NCBI GenBank assembly: GCA_963738305.1 | Contig: CAVTVU010000006.1 | Coordinates: 124,001-188,000 of the forward strand | Source: JBBRHQ01 sp963738305 | Lineage (GTDB): Bacteria; Actinomycetota; Thermoleophilia; Solirubrobacterales; 70-9 | DNA: 64,000 nt | Reading direction: 5' to 3' | Shown here: piece by piece, positions 37,811-46,925 of the stretch | Position numbering within the stretch: the stretch's first letter is position 1 | How the letters are laid out: each line of letters starts with the position of its first letter | The notes under the pieces: generated by a model | Database searches by the model: none | Seen by the model: only the letters and a program-made list of their open reading frames with translations | Told to the model about the DNA's origin: nothing | Translations under genes and position numbers: made by a program

Positions 37811-39042
37811 TCAGCTGAAGTCCGCAGTCGTGTGCGGCCCGACGCAAGCGACGGCGGGCGCATCCCCGATCCGACCCGCGACGTCCGCGACCTCGTCGTA
37901 GCCGACGGCGTCGAGGACGGCGATCTCCTCCTCCGGTCGGCCCGCCCCGCCGTGGAGGATCGCCTCCTGGGCGAGGTGGTCGGCGAGGACGTTGCTGTTC
38001 TCGAAGGCGAGCACCCGGCGTCCTGCAGCGTAGGAGCGCGCCCGATCGACGTGGTCGCGGTCGGGGCCCTCCCGGGCCAGATCCAAGACCAGCTCGCGGA
38101 TCAGCTCGTGGGCGGCGGGGCATTGCTCGGACTCGAGCCCGGCGTCGATCTGGAGGATCGCCGTGTCCGAGCTGACCGCCTCGAGCGCCGTGGTCGAGTA
38201 GGCAAGGCCGCGGCGCTCGCGCAGCTCCTCGAAGAGCAGGGAGCCCTGCGAGCCGCCGAGCAGGGTGCGATAGACGGCGAGAGCCGCCCTCATCCGGCGA
38301 TCGTCGAAGTCGATCTCCGGCCGGTAGAGGAGCCGCAGGTGGGAGTGGTGTGAGTCGGTCTCCTCGACGATCACCTCCGAGCTCGGGGCCGGGGGCGCCG
38401 CGTAGGGCTCGGGGACGCGCGCCGCCGGGAAGCGCTCGAGGAGCCGATCGAGCTCGCGATCGGAGGGCAGGTGATCGAGATTGCCCACCAGGAGGGCGCA
38501 ACCTCGCTGCCGGCACCAGCGCCGCTCGCGGAAGGCGATCACGTCGTCGCGGGTGAAGGCCCGCAGGCGCTCTTCCGTTCCGAGCACCGGCCGGCCGAGC
38601 GGGTGATCGCCAAAGGCGGCGAGGTCGATCAGCTCGTCGGCGCGGTCCTCGGGACGGTCCTTGGAGCGCGCGATCTCCTGGATCACCACCCCCCGCTCGC
38701 GCTCCAGCTCCTCGGGATCGAGTCCCGGGCGCCCGACGAATCGGTAAGGAGGTCGATTGCCTCGGCCGCCACCTCGGCCCGCGAGCGGACCTTGAAGGCG
38801 ACCATCTCGTGCGATGTCCAGGCGTCGACCCGGGCGCCGATCCGCTCCCCGGCCTCGTTGATCTCGCGGTGGGTCGGGTAGTCGGCGCCGCCCTTGAAGA
38901 CCAGGTGCTCGAGAAAGTGGGCGATCCCGTTCTCCCGGGCCGACTCGGCCCGGGCTCCCGCCGCGAACGCGACCAGGGCCGTCGTTGCCCTGGTGCCCTC
39001 GATCGGCACGCGGGTGACCGGGATACCGTTCTCGCCTCTCAT
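37811..39042 (-). CDS. M16-family zinc peptidase (frameshifted)
   Basis: About 410-residue peptidase of the insulinase/PqqL/MPP family. ATG 39042: MRGENGIPVTRVPIEGTRA. The inverted zinc motif is GIAHFLEHLVFKGG (HxxEH), and the downstream Glu is in VVIQEIARSKDRPED, reached after a one-base shift near 38735. The second half has the typical M16_C segment LRERRGLAYSTTALEAV. M16 enzymes cut short peptides and are used in maturation of some peptide natural products. It is convergent with the 88-residue gene copy 2 (38-bp gap), so a role in the repeat-peptide system is worth testing. A generic YmxG-type role is equally likely. Confidence 0.88.
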
Positions 39043-39102
39043 TGCGACCGCAGCCTAGCCGCGATGCGATTCCATGCGCCGCGCTGCGACTACACTCACC
39101 AC

Positions 39103-40458
39103 GTGAGTGGGGAGCGAGTGGCCCCGACGCTCGCATCGGGAACCGAGCTGGCGGGCCGATACACGATCGAGGCCCCGATCTCGAGCGGCGGCATGGGAGC
39201 GGTGTTCGCTGCCATCGATGCGGAGGCGGGCGGCCGGGTCGCCGTCAAGCACGTCACCGAGGCCCACGGAGCCCGCTTCGAGATCGAGGCCCGCCTGCTG
39301 ACCCGACTCGAGCACCCCCGGGTGGTCCGCGTCCTCGACCACTTCAGCGACCAGCATGGCATGTACCTGGTGATGGACCTGATCGAAGGAGAGGACCTCG
39401 CCGAAGCGCTGAGGCATCGGGGCGATCCGGGACTGCCGGTCAGGGAGGCGGTGACCTGGGCGCTACAGGCCTGCGAGGCGCTCCGCTACGTCCACGAGCA
39501 GCAGATCGTCCACCGCGACTTGAAGCCCGCCAACCTGATCGCCGGCGAAGACGGGGTCGTCCTCGTGGACTTCGGGATCGCCCGCGAGTTCGCCGCCGAA
39601 GGCGACGCGACGATCGGGATCGGCACACCCCGCTTCATGGCCCCCGAGGTGCTCTCGGGAGGTGCCGCCTCACCGCGAACCGACGTCTACGGGCTGGCCG
39701 CAACGCTGTGGATGCTGATCGGCGGCAGGCGTCCGCCCCACGGCCCGCTGCCGTCGATATCAACGATGGTGCGCCGTCACTCCCGAGCTCGAGCAGACGC
39801 TGCGTGCCGGCCTCGAGGTCGTGCCCGAGCTCGGATCCCCTCGGCAGAGGCCTTCGCCAAGGCTCTCGGCTCCCCTCGGGGTCCATCGAAGGGCGCGCCG
39901 CTCGTCTCTCAGCGTGGCCCGGCCGAGGGCACCGCGCGAGCTGCTCGAAGGGATCGTCCGCACCGCCGCCGGCGTCTTCGATGCCGCGTCGGCCTCGGTG
40001 GCCCTGGCCGACCGGGCGAGCGGCGAGCTCGTCTACCAGGCCGCCTGGGGCGCCGGTGCAGAGGAGATCGTTGGGGTCCGGCTCGGGCCGGGGGAGGGCA
40101 TCGCTGGGGCGGTGATCGCGACCGGCGCGGCGGCGGTCATCCCCAACTGCGCCGGCGACCCCGCTTCGCCGCCGACGTGGCCGGTGGGACCGGCTATGTC
40201 CCCAACACGATGCTGGTCGTACCGCTCGAACGGGCCGGTCAGGTGGTCGGGGTCCTGTCGCTGCTGGATCGCCGTGACGGAGGCTCTTACGGAACCCAAG
40301 AGGTGGAGCGGGCGCGCCTTTTCGCCGACCTGGCGTTATCGGCGCTGGGCCTCGAGGACGCGCGCCGCCCGGCTGAGAATGAAGGGGGCGAGCGCGCGCA
40401 GGGTCCGCCCAGCCCCGAGGTGATCACCGGGCCGACCCGGGAGGACCCGAGCCCCTGA
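39103..40458 (+). CDS. Ser/Thr protein kinase with C-terminal GAF domain (frameshifted)
   Basis: About 450 residues. The kinase domain is at about 18-230: the glycine loop is SSGGMGAVFAAID, the Lys is VAVKHV, the catalytic loop is IVHRDLKPANLI, DFG is in LVDFGIAREF and the APE-like motif is MAPEVLS. One-base shifts occur near 39770 and 39905. The GAF domain follows (LLEGIVRTAAGVFDAASASV; VPLERAGQVVGVLSLLDR) with another shift near 40165. No transmembrane helix, so cytoplasmic. GTG 39103 follows a TACACT box by six bases and may be leaderless; GTG 39118 is an alternative. The GAF domain resembles that of the S8-GAF protein. Confidence 0.87.
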   Translation: MSGERVAPTLASGTELAGRYTIEAPISSGGMGAVFAAIDAEAGGRVAVKHVTEAHGARFEIEARLLTRLEHPRVVRVLDHFSDQHGMYLVMDLIEGEDLAEALRHRGDPGLPVREAVTWALQACEALRYVHEQQIVHRDLKPANLIAGEDGVVLVDFGIAREFAAEGDATIGIGTPRFMAPEVLSGGAASPRTDVYGLAATLWMLIGGRRPPHGPLPSISTMVRRHSRARADAACRPRGRARARIPSAEAFAKALGSPRGPSKGAPLVSQRGPAEGTARAARRDRPHRRRRLRCRVGLGGPGRPGERRARLPGRLGRRCRGDRWGPARAGGGHRWGGDRDRRGGGHPQLRRRPRFAADVAGGTGYVPNTMLVVPLERAGQVVGVLSLLDRRDGGSYGTQEVERARLFADLALSALGLEDARRPAENEGGERAQGPPSPEVITGPTREDPSP

Positions 40459-40461
40459 CGA

Positions 40462-40492
40462 CAGCGGGCCGCTCCTTGGGAGCGGCCCGCTG
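40462..40492. terminator. Bidirectional terminator hairpin
   Basis: CAGCGGGCCGCTCC-TTG-GGAGCGGCCCGCTG: a 14-bp perfect stem immediately after the kinase stop and before the 3' end of the convergent secreted protein gene. Confidence 0.8.
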
Positions 40493-40540
40493 CACGTCGT
40501 CAGGTTGGTGACGCGCTCGTCCCAGCCCTGTCCACACCCA

Positions 40541-41035
40541 TCACGGGATCTGGCAGATCGTCGAGGACCCGTTGTCGTTGAAGTACGACCAGTGAACGAG
40601 TTTGACGCCGGAGCTGGCCCAGTAGTAGTACTCCTTGACGGCGTAGTAGCCACTGCTCAGCTGTCCCGACGCCGGGAACCTCAGGCCGCCGGTCGATGCC
40701 TGGAAGTTGTTCGGGTATCTCCAGGCGGAGAGGCGCCCGTACTGGTCCACCTCACTGGCCAGCCAGGGCTGCGTGCCATCGACGAGCCGCCAGCGATGGC
40801 GCTTCCACTTGTAGAGATCGGGCGACCACTTGACGGTCTCCCAGCCGCGCCCGTACCAGGTGTCCATCCGGTACGGCGGAGGCGAGGCGATCATCGCCCC
40901 CGGACCACAGCTGGCTGACCGCGAGTAGTGGGTCGGGTAGGCCGATGCGCTCGGTACCGCAACCAGACCCAAGGCGGCGATCGCGGTAAGGATCCCGAGC
41001 TTGGCGATTCCGGGCCTTTTCTTCAGATGCTTCAT
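40541..41035 (-). CDS. Small secreted Trp/Tyr-rich protein
   Basis: 164-residue exported protein; ATG 41035 (MKHLKKRPGIAKLGILTAIA) preferred over 41044. Signal peptide cleaves probably after ASA. The mature part has two Cys (SASCGPG near the start, STICQIP at the end) that could form a disulfide, and many Trp/Tyr (MDTWYGRGWETVKW, YYAVKEYYYW). No known domain recognised. It is similar in style, not clearly in sequence, to the 134-residue secreted protein at 44673. The M6 metalloprotease lies directly upstream on the same strand. Confidence 0.8.
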   Translation of the reverse strand: MKHLKKRPGIAKLGILTAIAALGLVAVPSASAYPTHYSRSASCGPGAMIASPPPYRMDTWYGRGWETVKWSPDLYKWKRHRWRLVDGTQPWLASEVDQYGRLSAWRYPNNFQASTGGLRFPASGQLSSGYYAVKEYYYWASSGVKLVHWSYFNDNGSSTICQIP

Positions 41036-41085
41036 CAACGTCATTGGTTCTCCTTTTGGGTTCCGTGATTTGGTGTGGTCTCGGT

Positions 41086-43473
41086 TCAGCGTCGCGGCCG
41101 GACCCGGAAGCTCCAGGAGGCCGGTGTCGCGTCGACCTCGCCATCGGCCACCGCCCGCACCTTGAACGCGTATCGTCGGGCGGACAGGTGGCGGAAGGTC
41201 ACCGGTGAACTACAGCTCCGCCATCCGGTGCTGTAGCGGCACTCGAATGACGCGCCCTGAGCGTTCGAGCCGAAGGCGAAGGTGGCGGAGCGCTTGCGGA
41301 TGACGTGCGGCGGACGCTGCGTGAAATAGGTGTCCGGAGCCGCCGCTGGGGCCGAGGCCTGACTCAGGTGCAGCACCAGGCTGCCCGTCGCGGGACCCGC
41401 TCCCTCATCGTTGAATCCGTCGACGGCGATCCGATAGGTCGTCCCGGCGTTCGCGCTGAACGAGATCTCGCTGTCCTGATCCTGCCCGTCGACGATGTCG
41501 TCGTCGCTGGCGACCTCATGCAGCGTAGCCAGCGAGCTACCGGTATAGGCGGCGAGGACGGTGTCGAAATCGCTGCCTCGGGTGTCGATCGCCACCGTAC
41601 CCGAGCCGGGAGCGGTCCAGCGGTACCAGACCGAGGCACCACCCTCGTTGCCGGCGTGGCGCGGCTCGCCCTGCTCCTTCGATGCGCCGACATTCGCATC
41701 GTTCCTCGAAACGTCGGTCCCGGCGAGCGGCTGCGCCGCTCCGAACTGATCGTTCACAGGCCCGGGGCTGGAACCCCCGTCCGAAAAGCTCGCGGACATC
41801 GTCGAGGCACAGCTGCGGTCGAAGCCGGAGACGCTGATGCCGCTCGCCGACCCATCGTAGAGCCGGCTGCTCGGGGTCGAGCCGCCATCGAAGCTGCCGC
41901 CGAGCCATGCATCGGTCGAGTCGAAGGGCCCTTCCCACCTCGACCCGGCGACATCCGGGTCGCCATCCGCCTCCTCCAGATCGACGAGGCGGCGAGTCTC
42001 GGTCGCGTTGGCCGAGTTCCCCGAGGTGCGTGTCTCGTCAACGTGCCAGATCAGCATCCCGCAGCCGGGGAGCGCCCGGTCATACCCGACCCGCTGGCGG
42101 TTCTCGACCAGGAAGTACTCGCCGGATCCGCTGCGCTCACCGAAGGTCCAGTCGACGCTGCCGGGATTGTCGAGCATGCGGATTGCCGCCGGTGTCGTCT
42201 CCGTCTGACCCAGCGAGCTGCGCCCGTTGCCCGCGGGGAGCGGATCGGTCCAACCCTGGTAGTACTTGAGGAAGGCGTCCGGATGTGCAGGGTCACTGCC
42301 GGCGTAGCGGCCGGGGGCGGCGAGCCAGGACCCGTTGCCCATAACGCTCCACTCGCCGACGCCCCCGCTCGAGCTTCCGTCGATGTCATAGAGGTCCGGC
42401 ATGTCGAGGTCGTGGCCCATTTCGTGGGCCATGATCCCCAGGGTGGCCATGTGAGCGCCGCCGCCGCAGTGCATCTCCCCGAACATCGTGTACTCGGAGG
42501 CCGCCCAGACGCCGTCGACTGCGGGGGTGTAGTCGCCGGTCACCCAGTGGTGCCCCCAGACCGCGGGGGTCGCGCCCGAGACGTTGACGCACGAGGACTC
42601 CTCCCATCCGGCGGGGATCACGGTGATATGCAGCTCGTCTGCGCTCACTCTTCCGTCGCCGTCACGGTCGTAGGACGCGTAGTTCACATAGGGGTTCGCG
42701 GCGATCACCGCGTCGCGAACCGTCGCCTGCCGTTCCGAACCATCCGCGCGCGGATGGTTTCGGTTCAGTGTGACCCAGCCGACCACGCCGTCGTTGGCGC
42801 CGAAGCTGTCAGCAGCCGGCGCGATCTTCAACTTCCCGTAGGAGACCTCGTCGTAATAGTCGCTGACGCTGTCGGTGGCCCCGAAGAACCGGTCTCTCCA
42901 CTGGCTCGGAGAGGTCCCGAGGCTGTCCTGGTCGGCGAACTGGACGAGAATCACCAGCGAGTGCTGGGTGCCGGTGTTGGCCGGCGAGGGCGACTCCTCC
43001 GCCGAGCCGTCCCCTGAGGCGGCCGCGGCGCTGTCCTCGACGGGCGGCTCTTCAGCCGCCAGGTGCTCGGCGCGGTCGATCCGCCCCTCGTCGCGAAGAT
43101 GGGGCTCGACCGAATCGGGTGCCGGGCGATTCGCGGGCGCGCCACCGGGGGCCAGACCATCCCCCCGGTGCTCCGCGTACTCCCAGACGTCGGACTGCCG
43201 ATCCTTGAGAACGGTGTAGCCCTGTCGGGTCTCGAAACCGTGGTACCACTCGTCGCCGAAGGGCTTCGCCGCCACCGTGGCGCCCGAGGGCTGCCCGAGC
43301 TCGACCTTCTGGCCGGGCGCGACCGGAACCGCGAGGCTGGTGGTGGGGCTCGCGAGGATCGACGTGAGCAGGGCGAGCCCACCGATCAGGCAGCCGATCC
43401 CGCGGCGGGTGCGTCGTGGACGTCGACTCGCTCCAGGCTGGGTCTCCCAGGTGGTGTTTCCGATCCCGTTCAC
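41086..43473 (-). CDS. Secreted M6-family metalloprotease with Ig-like C-terminal domain
   Basis: 795 residues from GTG 43473 (GAGGGAG upstream; the ORF to 43530 lacks conservation). The signal segment is GIGCLIGGLALLTSILA, followed by a propeptide. The M6 catalytic domain has GIMAHEMGHDLDMPDLYDID (HExxHxxxxxD) and GEWSVMGNGSW, preceded by a Ca-loop-like DRDGDGRVSADE. A beta-sandwich pre-peptidase C-terminal-like domain (GTVAIDTRGSDFDTVLAAYT) and a final Ig-like region (FECRYSTGWRSC) follow. The family includes immune inhibitor A. It is exported and likely degrades extracellular protein. A weak ECF-like element lies 58 bp upstream. Confidence 0.92.
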   Translation of the reverse strand: MNGIGNTTWETQPGASRRPRRTRRGIGCLIGGLALLTSILASPTTSLAVPVAPGQKVELGQPSGATVAAKPFGDEWYHGFETRQGYTVLKDRQSDVWEYAEHRGDGLAPGGAPANRPAPDSVEPHLRDEGRIDRAEHLAAEEPPVEDSAAAASGDGSAEESPSPANTGTQHSLVILVQFADQDSLGTSPSQWRDRFFGATDSVSDYYDEVSYGKLKIAPAADSFGANDGVVGWVTLNRNHPRADGSERQATVRDAVIAANPYVNYASYDRDGDGRVSADELHITVIPAGWEESSCVNVSGATPAVWGHHWVTGDYTPAVDGVWAASEYTMFGEMHCGGGAHMATLGIMAHEMGHDLDMPDLYDIDGSSSGGVGEWSVMGNGSWLAAPGRYAGSDPAHPDAFLKYYQGWTDPLPAGNGRSSLGQTETTPAAIRMLDNPGSVDWTFGERSGSGEYFLVENRQRVGYDRALPGCGMLIWHVDETRTSGNSANATETRRLVDLEEADGDPDVAGSRWEGPFDSTDAWLGGSFDGGSTPSSRLYDGSASGISVSGFDRSCASTMSASFSDGGSSPGPVNDQFGAAQPLAGTDVSRNDANVGASKEQGEPRHAGNEGGASVWYRWTAPGSGTVAIDTRGSDFDTVLAAYTGSSLATLHEVASDDDIVDGQDQDSEISFSANAGTTYRIAVDGFNDEGAGPATGSLVLHLSQASAPAAAPDTYFTQRPPHVIRKRSATFAFGSNAQGASFECRYSTGWRSCSSPVTFRHLSARRYAFKVRAVADGEVDATPASWSFRVRPRR

Positions 43474-43531
43474 TTCGTCTCCCTCGATCTCTGGCGGCCG
43501 CAGCGCGGACGCGGTGACATATGCAGCCAAA

Positions 43532-43557
43532 GACGGGCCGCAGCCCTGTCTTCATCC
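43532..43557 (-). promoter_or_regulatory. Possible weak ECF-type promoter of the M6 protease
   Basis: Minus strand GGATGAA, 15 bases, CGTC, the same spacing as the trypsin-like protease promoter, but the -35 box differs (GGAT for GGAA). Chance occurrence is quite possible. Confidence 0.25.
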
Positions 43558-43620
43558 CACCGGTCGAGGTTGTGTGAGCGACGCCACTGAGCGCGATTTA
43601 CGGGGTCTGGCGTGCGCCGG

Positions 43621-44586
43621 CTATTCGGGAGGCTGCTCCGTTCGCTCCCTGGCCCCGTTCGGAATCAGCACCGGATCGCCCCGCTCGGGGAACGGGATCT
43701 CGACCAGGTCGAAGTCGCGAGGCGCAACGCAGTTGGAGAACTCTTCCCGCGCCTCTTCGAGGACCTCGCCGACGTGGTAGCGGGAGGAGATGTGGACCAG
43801 GGCCAGCATCTTCACCGCCGCCTCGCGGGCCAGCGCCGCCGCCTGGCCGGCGGTCGAGTGGCCGGTCTCGGCGGCGCGCTGCGCCTCCTCCTCGGCGAAG
43901 CTGGCGTCGTGGATGAGCAGCTCGGCCCCCTGGGCCGCCTCGGCAGTCGCCACGCACGGCGCGGTATCGCCACTGATCACCACCGTCCTCCCTGAGCGCG
44001 CCTCCCCCATGACCTGCCCAGGGGTCACGAACCCGGATGCGCCTTCGACGCTCTCGCCACGCTGCAGCTGGCCGAAGGGCGGTCCTTCGGGAACTCCGAG
44101 CGCGATCGCTGCCTGGGCATCGAAGCGGCCGGGACGATCCTCCTCGACCAGCGCGTATCCGCAGGCGCGGACGCGGTGCTCGACCTCGAAGGCGCGGATC
44201 GCGTAGCCGTCGTGCTCGATCGCATCGCCCGGCCCCATCTCGGCCAGCGTAATCTCGAAACGGTTACGGCCGAGGATCGGGCGCAGCACGTCGAACAGCT
44301 CCGGGAGCCCCGGCGGGCCGTGGATCCGCAGCGGCCGCTCCCGTTCGGTCAGGTCGTAGGTCTTGATCAGACCCGGGAGGCCGAGGAAGTGGTCGGCATG
44401 GAAGTGGGTCAGATAGATCTCATCGACCTGGACCAGCCCCAGCGACCGCTGCATCTGGCGCTGCGTCCCCTCGCCGCAGTCGAACATCAGCCGCTCGCCC
44501 CCGCGCGCGACGAGCACGCTGGCGGTGGCCCGGCGCGCGGTCGGCACCGAGCCGCCCGTGCCGAGAAAGGCGACCGAGAGGTCCAT
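43621..44586 (-). CDS. rnz: Ribonuclease Z
   Basis: 321-residue metallo-beta-lactamase-fold nuclease that removes tRNA 3' trailers. Motif II is LTHFHADHFLGLPGL. The N-terminal VAFLGTGGSVPTARRATAS, VISGDTAPC, LIHDASF and the C-terminal LVHISSRY are all RNase Z hallmarks. Intact. It is 600 bp from tRNA-Arg, whose CCA is not encoded, consistent with need for 3' processing. Confidence 0.94.
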   Translation of the reverse strand: MDLSVAFLGTGGSVPTARRATASVLVARGGERLMFDCGEGTQRQMQRSLGLVQVDEIYLTHFHADHFLGLPGLIKTYDLTERERPLRIHGPPGLPELFDVLRPILGRNRFEITLAEMGPGDAIEHDGYAIRAFEVEHRVRACGYALVEEDRPGRFDAQAAIALGVPEGPPFGQLQRGESVEGASGFVTPGQVMGEARSGRTVVISGDTAPCVATAEAAQGAELLIHDASFAEEEAQRAAETGHSTAGQAAALAREAAVKMLALVHISSRYHVGEVLEEAREEFSNCVAPRDFDLVEIPFPERGDPVLIPNGARERTEQPPE

Positions 44587-44672
44587 CCGCGCAGCCTAGA
44601 GGCGCGCGGGGCCGTTCACGTCGTTTGAAGCGGCCTTGGTTGATCCAACTGAGTGCCGTAAACGGGTCCCGC

Positions 44673-45077
44673 TCAGCCGCAGGGCGGGTCGGCATTGGAT
44701 CCCAGACTATGGGGGCCCCAGCTGGCTCCGTCGGATCCGTTCTGATTCCAGATATAGGCTCGAAAGTAGGCGTTGCCGCCCGTATACGGCCAGCCATAAA
44801 AATTCTCATATCGCCAATTGGGACCGACGGCTCCCCACAGGTCTCCGAACTGCCAGGCGGTCTCACGGCCATTGACGAAGACGAGGTGGAATTTCACGTT
44901 CGCCCGCTGGGTGGTGAGGACATTCCACTTGACGCCGGCTTTGTAGACCCGCTGAAAGCAGCCACCCACGATCTTCGGTGATGCAGCCGCCCCGGCTGTC
45001 GGAGCTGAAGCAGCTGCGACACCCGCGATGACCACGAGAGCCAGGAAGCTATGGTGCAGCCTGCTGCGGATTCTCAT
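44673..45077 (-). CDS. Small secreted protein, unknown family
   Basis: 134 residues with a signal peptide (SFLALVVIAGVAAASAPTAG, cleavage likely after AAA). The mature part begins SPKIVGGCF and ends NADPPCG, so the two Cys may pair. It is rich in Trp/Asn/Tyr (WQFGDLWGAVGPNWRYENFY). No domain recognised. Start ATG 45077 has GAGGAGG upstream. Monocistronic: the RNase Z gene is upstream of its end but separated by about 86 bp. Confidence 0.75.
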   Translation of the reverse strand: MRIRSRLHHSFLALVVIAGVAAASAPTAGAAASPKIVGGCFQRVYKAGVKWNVLTTQRANVKFHLVFVNGRETAWQFGDLWGAVGPNWRYENFYGWPYTGGNAYFRAYIWNQNGSDGASWGPHSLGSNADPPCG

Positions 45078-45201
45078 ATGACCTCCTCAAAAAGCCGCCG
45101 CAACCGCGAGTCTATCCGCCCAAGCGCCCGAGCGGTAGGACCAGGAGTCTCCGTAGGCATTGTCGACCTCGCGTCGCCGAGGATTAGACTCGACGGCTCC
45201 G

Positions 45202-45274
45202 CGCCCGTAGCTCAGCTGGATAGAGCGCATGCCTCCGGAGCATGAGGTCACAGGTTCGAATCCTGTCGGGCGCG
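45202..45274 (+). tRNA. tRNA-Arg (anticodon CCG)
   Basis: Cloverleaf is visible by eye: acceptor GCGCCCG/CGGGCGC, D arm GCTC...GAGC, anticodon arm CATGC-CTCCGGA-GCATG with anticodon CCG, T arm ACAGG-TTCGAAT-CCTGT, discriminator G. CCA is not encoded. It reads CGG codons, frequent in this GC-rich genome. Confidence 0.96.
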
Positions 45275-45398
45275 TTCTTGCCGCCCGTGATCCCGGCAAT
45301 TCCCCTCGCTCCTGGCGCCAACCTTGACCTTCCGCGGGGAACAGATCGCCCGCCACGCGTGGGGCCGAGATTTGCGAGCCGCCGATCGAAGCCGACCG

Positions 45399-45617
45399 TT
45401 AGGAGGAATTGGCGCCGCTGGTCCGGAAGTCGAAGCCGCAGCGGGGGCATTCGACCTCGCTGCGCCCGACCCGCTCGGCGCAACCGGGGCAGGTCAGCTC
45501 CACGCCCCGCTTGACCATGACAATGACGATAAAGGCCACGACTGCAAGACAGACCACAGACATGAGGATCGCCGCTCCGGGCGGGGAGAACTGGAGGTCG
45601 CTCAGGTAGGGGAGCAT
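45399..45617 (-). CDS. Small membrane protein with C-terminal zinc ribbon
   Basis: 72 residues: one N-terminal transmembrane helix (AAILMSVVCLAVVAFIVIVM), then a CPGC...CPRC zinc ribbon (LTCPGCAERVGRSEVECPRC). Start ATG 45617. Such TM plus zinc-ribbon miniproteins are common in actinobacteria; the function is unknown. Not part of an obvious operon. Confidence 0.8.
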   Translation of the reverse strand: MLPYLSDLQFSPPGAAILMSVVCLAVVAFIVIVMVKRGVELTCPGCAERVGRSEVECPRCGFDFRTSGANSS

Positions 45618-45698
45618 CGAGCCGCGATCCTACGGGCCCCGTTGGTTCCCGGCAGAGGAACCAGTGCCACCCGATCGACAGGGCGGATGACACGCCCC

Positions 45699-46844
45699 TT
45701 ACGACTGGCCGCCGGTCACCTCGACGTATCCGTACCAGGCAGGCTTCGGCTGCAGGCCCGTCGTGAACAGGCCGCCGGTGACGCAGTAGTAGCAGGCAGG
45801 CGGCGGATCGTCTTCCCAGGGGAACCAGTAGGTCCGGCCGATCTTCCAGCGACGCTGATTGTCGATCAGCATCTTGTAGGCGGCGACCAGGGTTGTCTTC
45901 TGCCCCTCGGGGCCCTTGTCGAAGCTGAGCCGCTCATCCCCCGAACCCCACCCGAACTCGTCGATCCAGATCGGGGTGGTCTTGTCCCGATGGCTGTTCA
46001 TCACCTTCCGCATCTCGACGATCTGCGAGCGCATCTCATCGACGTCACCGGCGTAGGGGTGCAGAGCCACGACGTCGAAGGTGGACCTGATCCTCTTGAA
46101 TCTGTAGAGCTGGGTCAGGAAGTCCTTCGCCCAGAGGGCCCCTCCGGTCGAGCTGGGGCGGCCGTAGAGGCCGCCGATCACGACCTTCGCGTTCGGGTCG
46201 GCGTTCCGCAGCGCCCTGCTCGAGATCCGAAGCAACTGCGCGTATCTGGACACCGACACCGGGTCCGTGAACCAGACGCCGTTCTCCTCGTTCCAGATCT
46301 GCCAGGCATGAATCGGCTCGTAGGGAAGCTTCGGATGGGATGACCAGAAGCTGCCACGCGGTCCGTAGCGACCAACTGCGCGTTCGAGGAAGACCTCCCA
46401 GAGGTCGCGCTGGACCAGGGAGTCGACCGGCAGTATCGCCGTACTCGTTCCCACCCATCGCGGGGTCGAATAGATGATCGGGAGGACACTGATCCGGGCC
46501 GCCGCAGCCCCGGCGACCTGGCTGTCGAAGGCCTGCCAGTTGAACCTGCCCGGGTTCGGCCAGGCCGTGCTCCAACCCAGGGGTACCCGGACGCTCCGTA
46601 CGCCCCCGCGCCGCATCTGGGCGAACTCCTCGGCCGTCGGCAGGCCCTCGTTGGGGCTGACTCCGAAGAACCTGGCCGGGAGCCGCTCACGCTTCTTCTG
46701 CAGGGACTCCGAGGCAGGGGCGGACGGTGGGAGCAGCGCCGCGCCGAGGAGCGAAAGGCACAGCAGGACCAGCATCCCCCGCGCTCCGCGCGGCGACCAT
46801 CGCAACCGAAGCGGGCAGCCCGCTTTGCCTCCTGCCAGGGACAT
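45699..46844 (-). CDS. Secreted glycoside hydrolase, GH39/GH5-like TIM barrel
   Basis: 381 residues with an N-terminal signal (GMLVLLCLSLLGAALLPPSA). The TIM-barrel is recognisable: RRGGVRSVRVPLGWSTAWPN, HAWQIWNEENGVWF (acid/base Glu), VVALHPYAGDVDEMR and IWIDEFGWGSGDE (nucleophile Glu). This layout is that of clan GH-A enzymes, such as the GH39-related xylosidase/iduronidase-like group. Substrate unknown. It is followed on the same strand by another exported carbohydrate enzyme located upstream (46926). Confidence 0.83.
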   Translation of the reverse strand: MSLAGGKAGCPLRLRWSPRGARGMLVLLCLSLLGAALLPPSAPASESLQKKRERLPARFFGVSPNEGLPTAEEFAQMRRGGVRSVRVPLGWSTAWPNPGRFNWQAFDSQVAGAAAARISVLPIIYSTPRWVGTSTAILPVDSLVQRDLWEVFLERAVGRYGPRGSFWSSHPKLPYEPIHAWQIWNEENGVWFTDPVSVSRYAQLLRISSRALRNADPNAKVVIGGLYGRPSSTGGALWAKDFLTQLYRFKRIRSTFDVVALHPYAGDVDEMRSQIVEMRKVMNSHRDKTTPIWIDEFGWGSGDERLSFDKGPEGQKTTLVAAYKMLIDNQRRWKIGRTYWFPWEDDPPPACYYCVTGGLFTTGLQPKPAWYGYVEVTGGQS

Positions 46845-46925
46845 GATCTAAATCGTAGCCCTGAAAATGGGGTCCGGGTGCGAGAAAGGGACGAGCCTGG
46901 AGCCTCGGAAGCGTCCCTGGCGGCG

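Noticed and set aside
45087..45356. 89-residue minus-strand frame over the tRNA-Arg gene
   Set aside because: It is an antisense reading of a tRNA plus flanks, a common spurious annotation.
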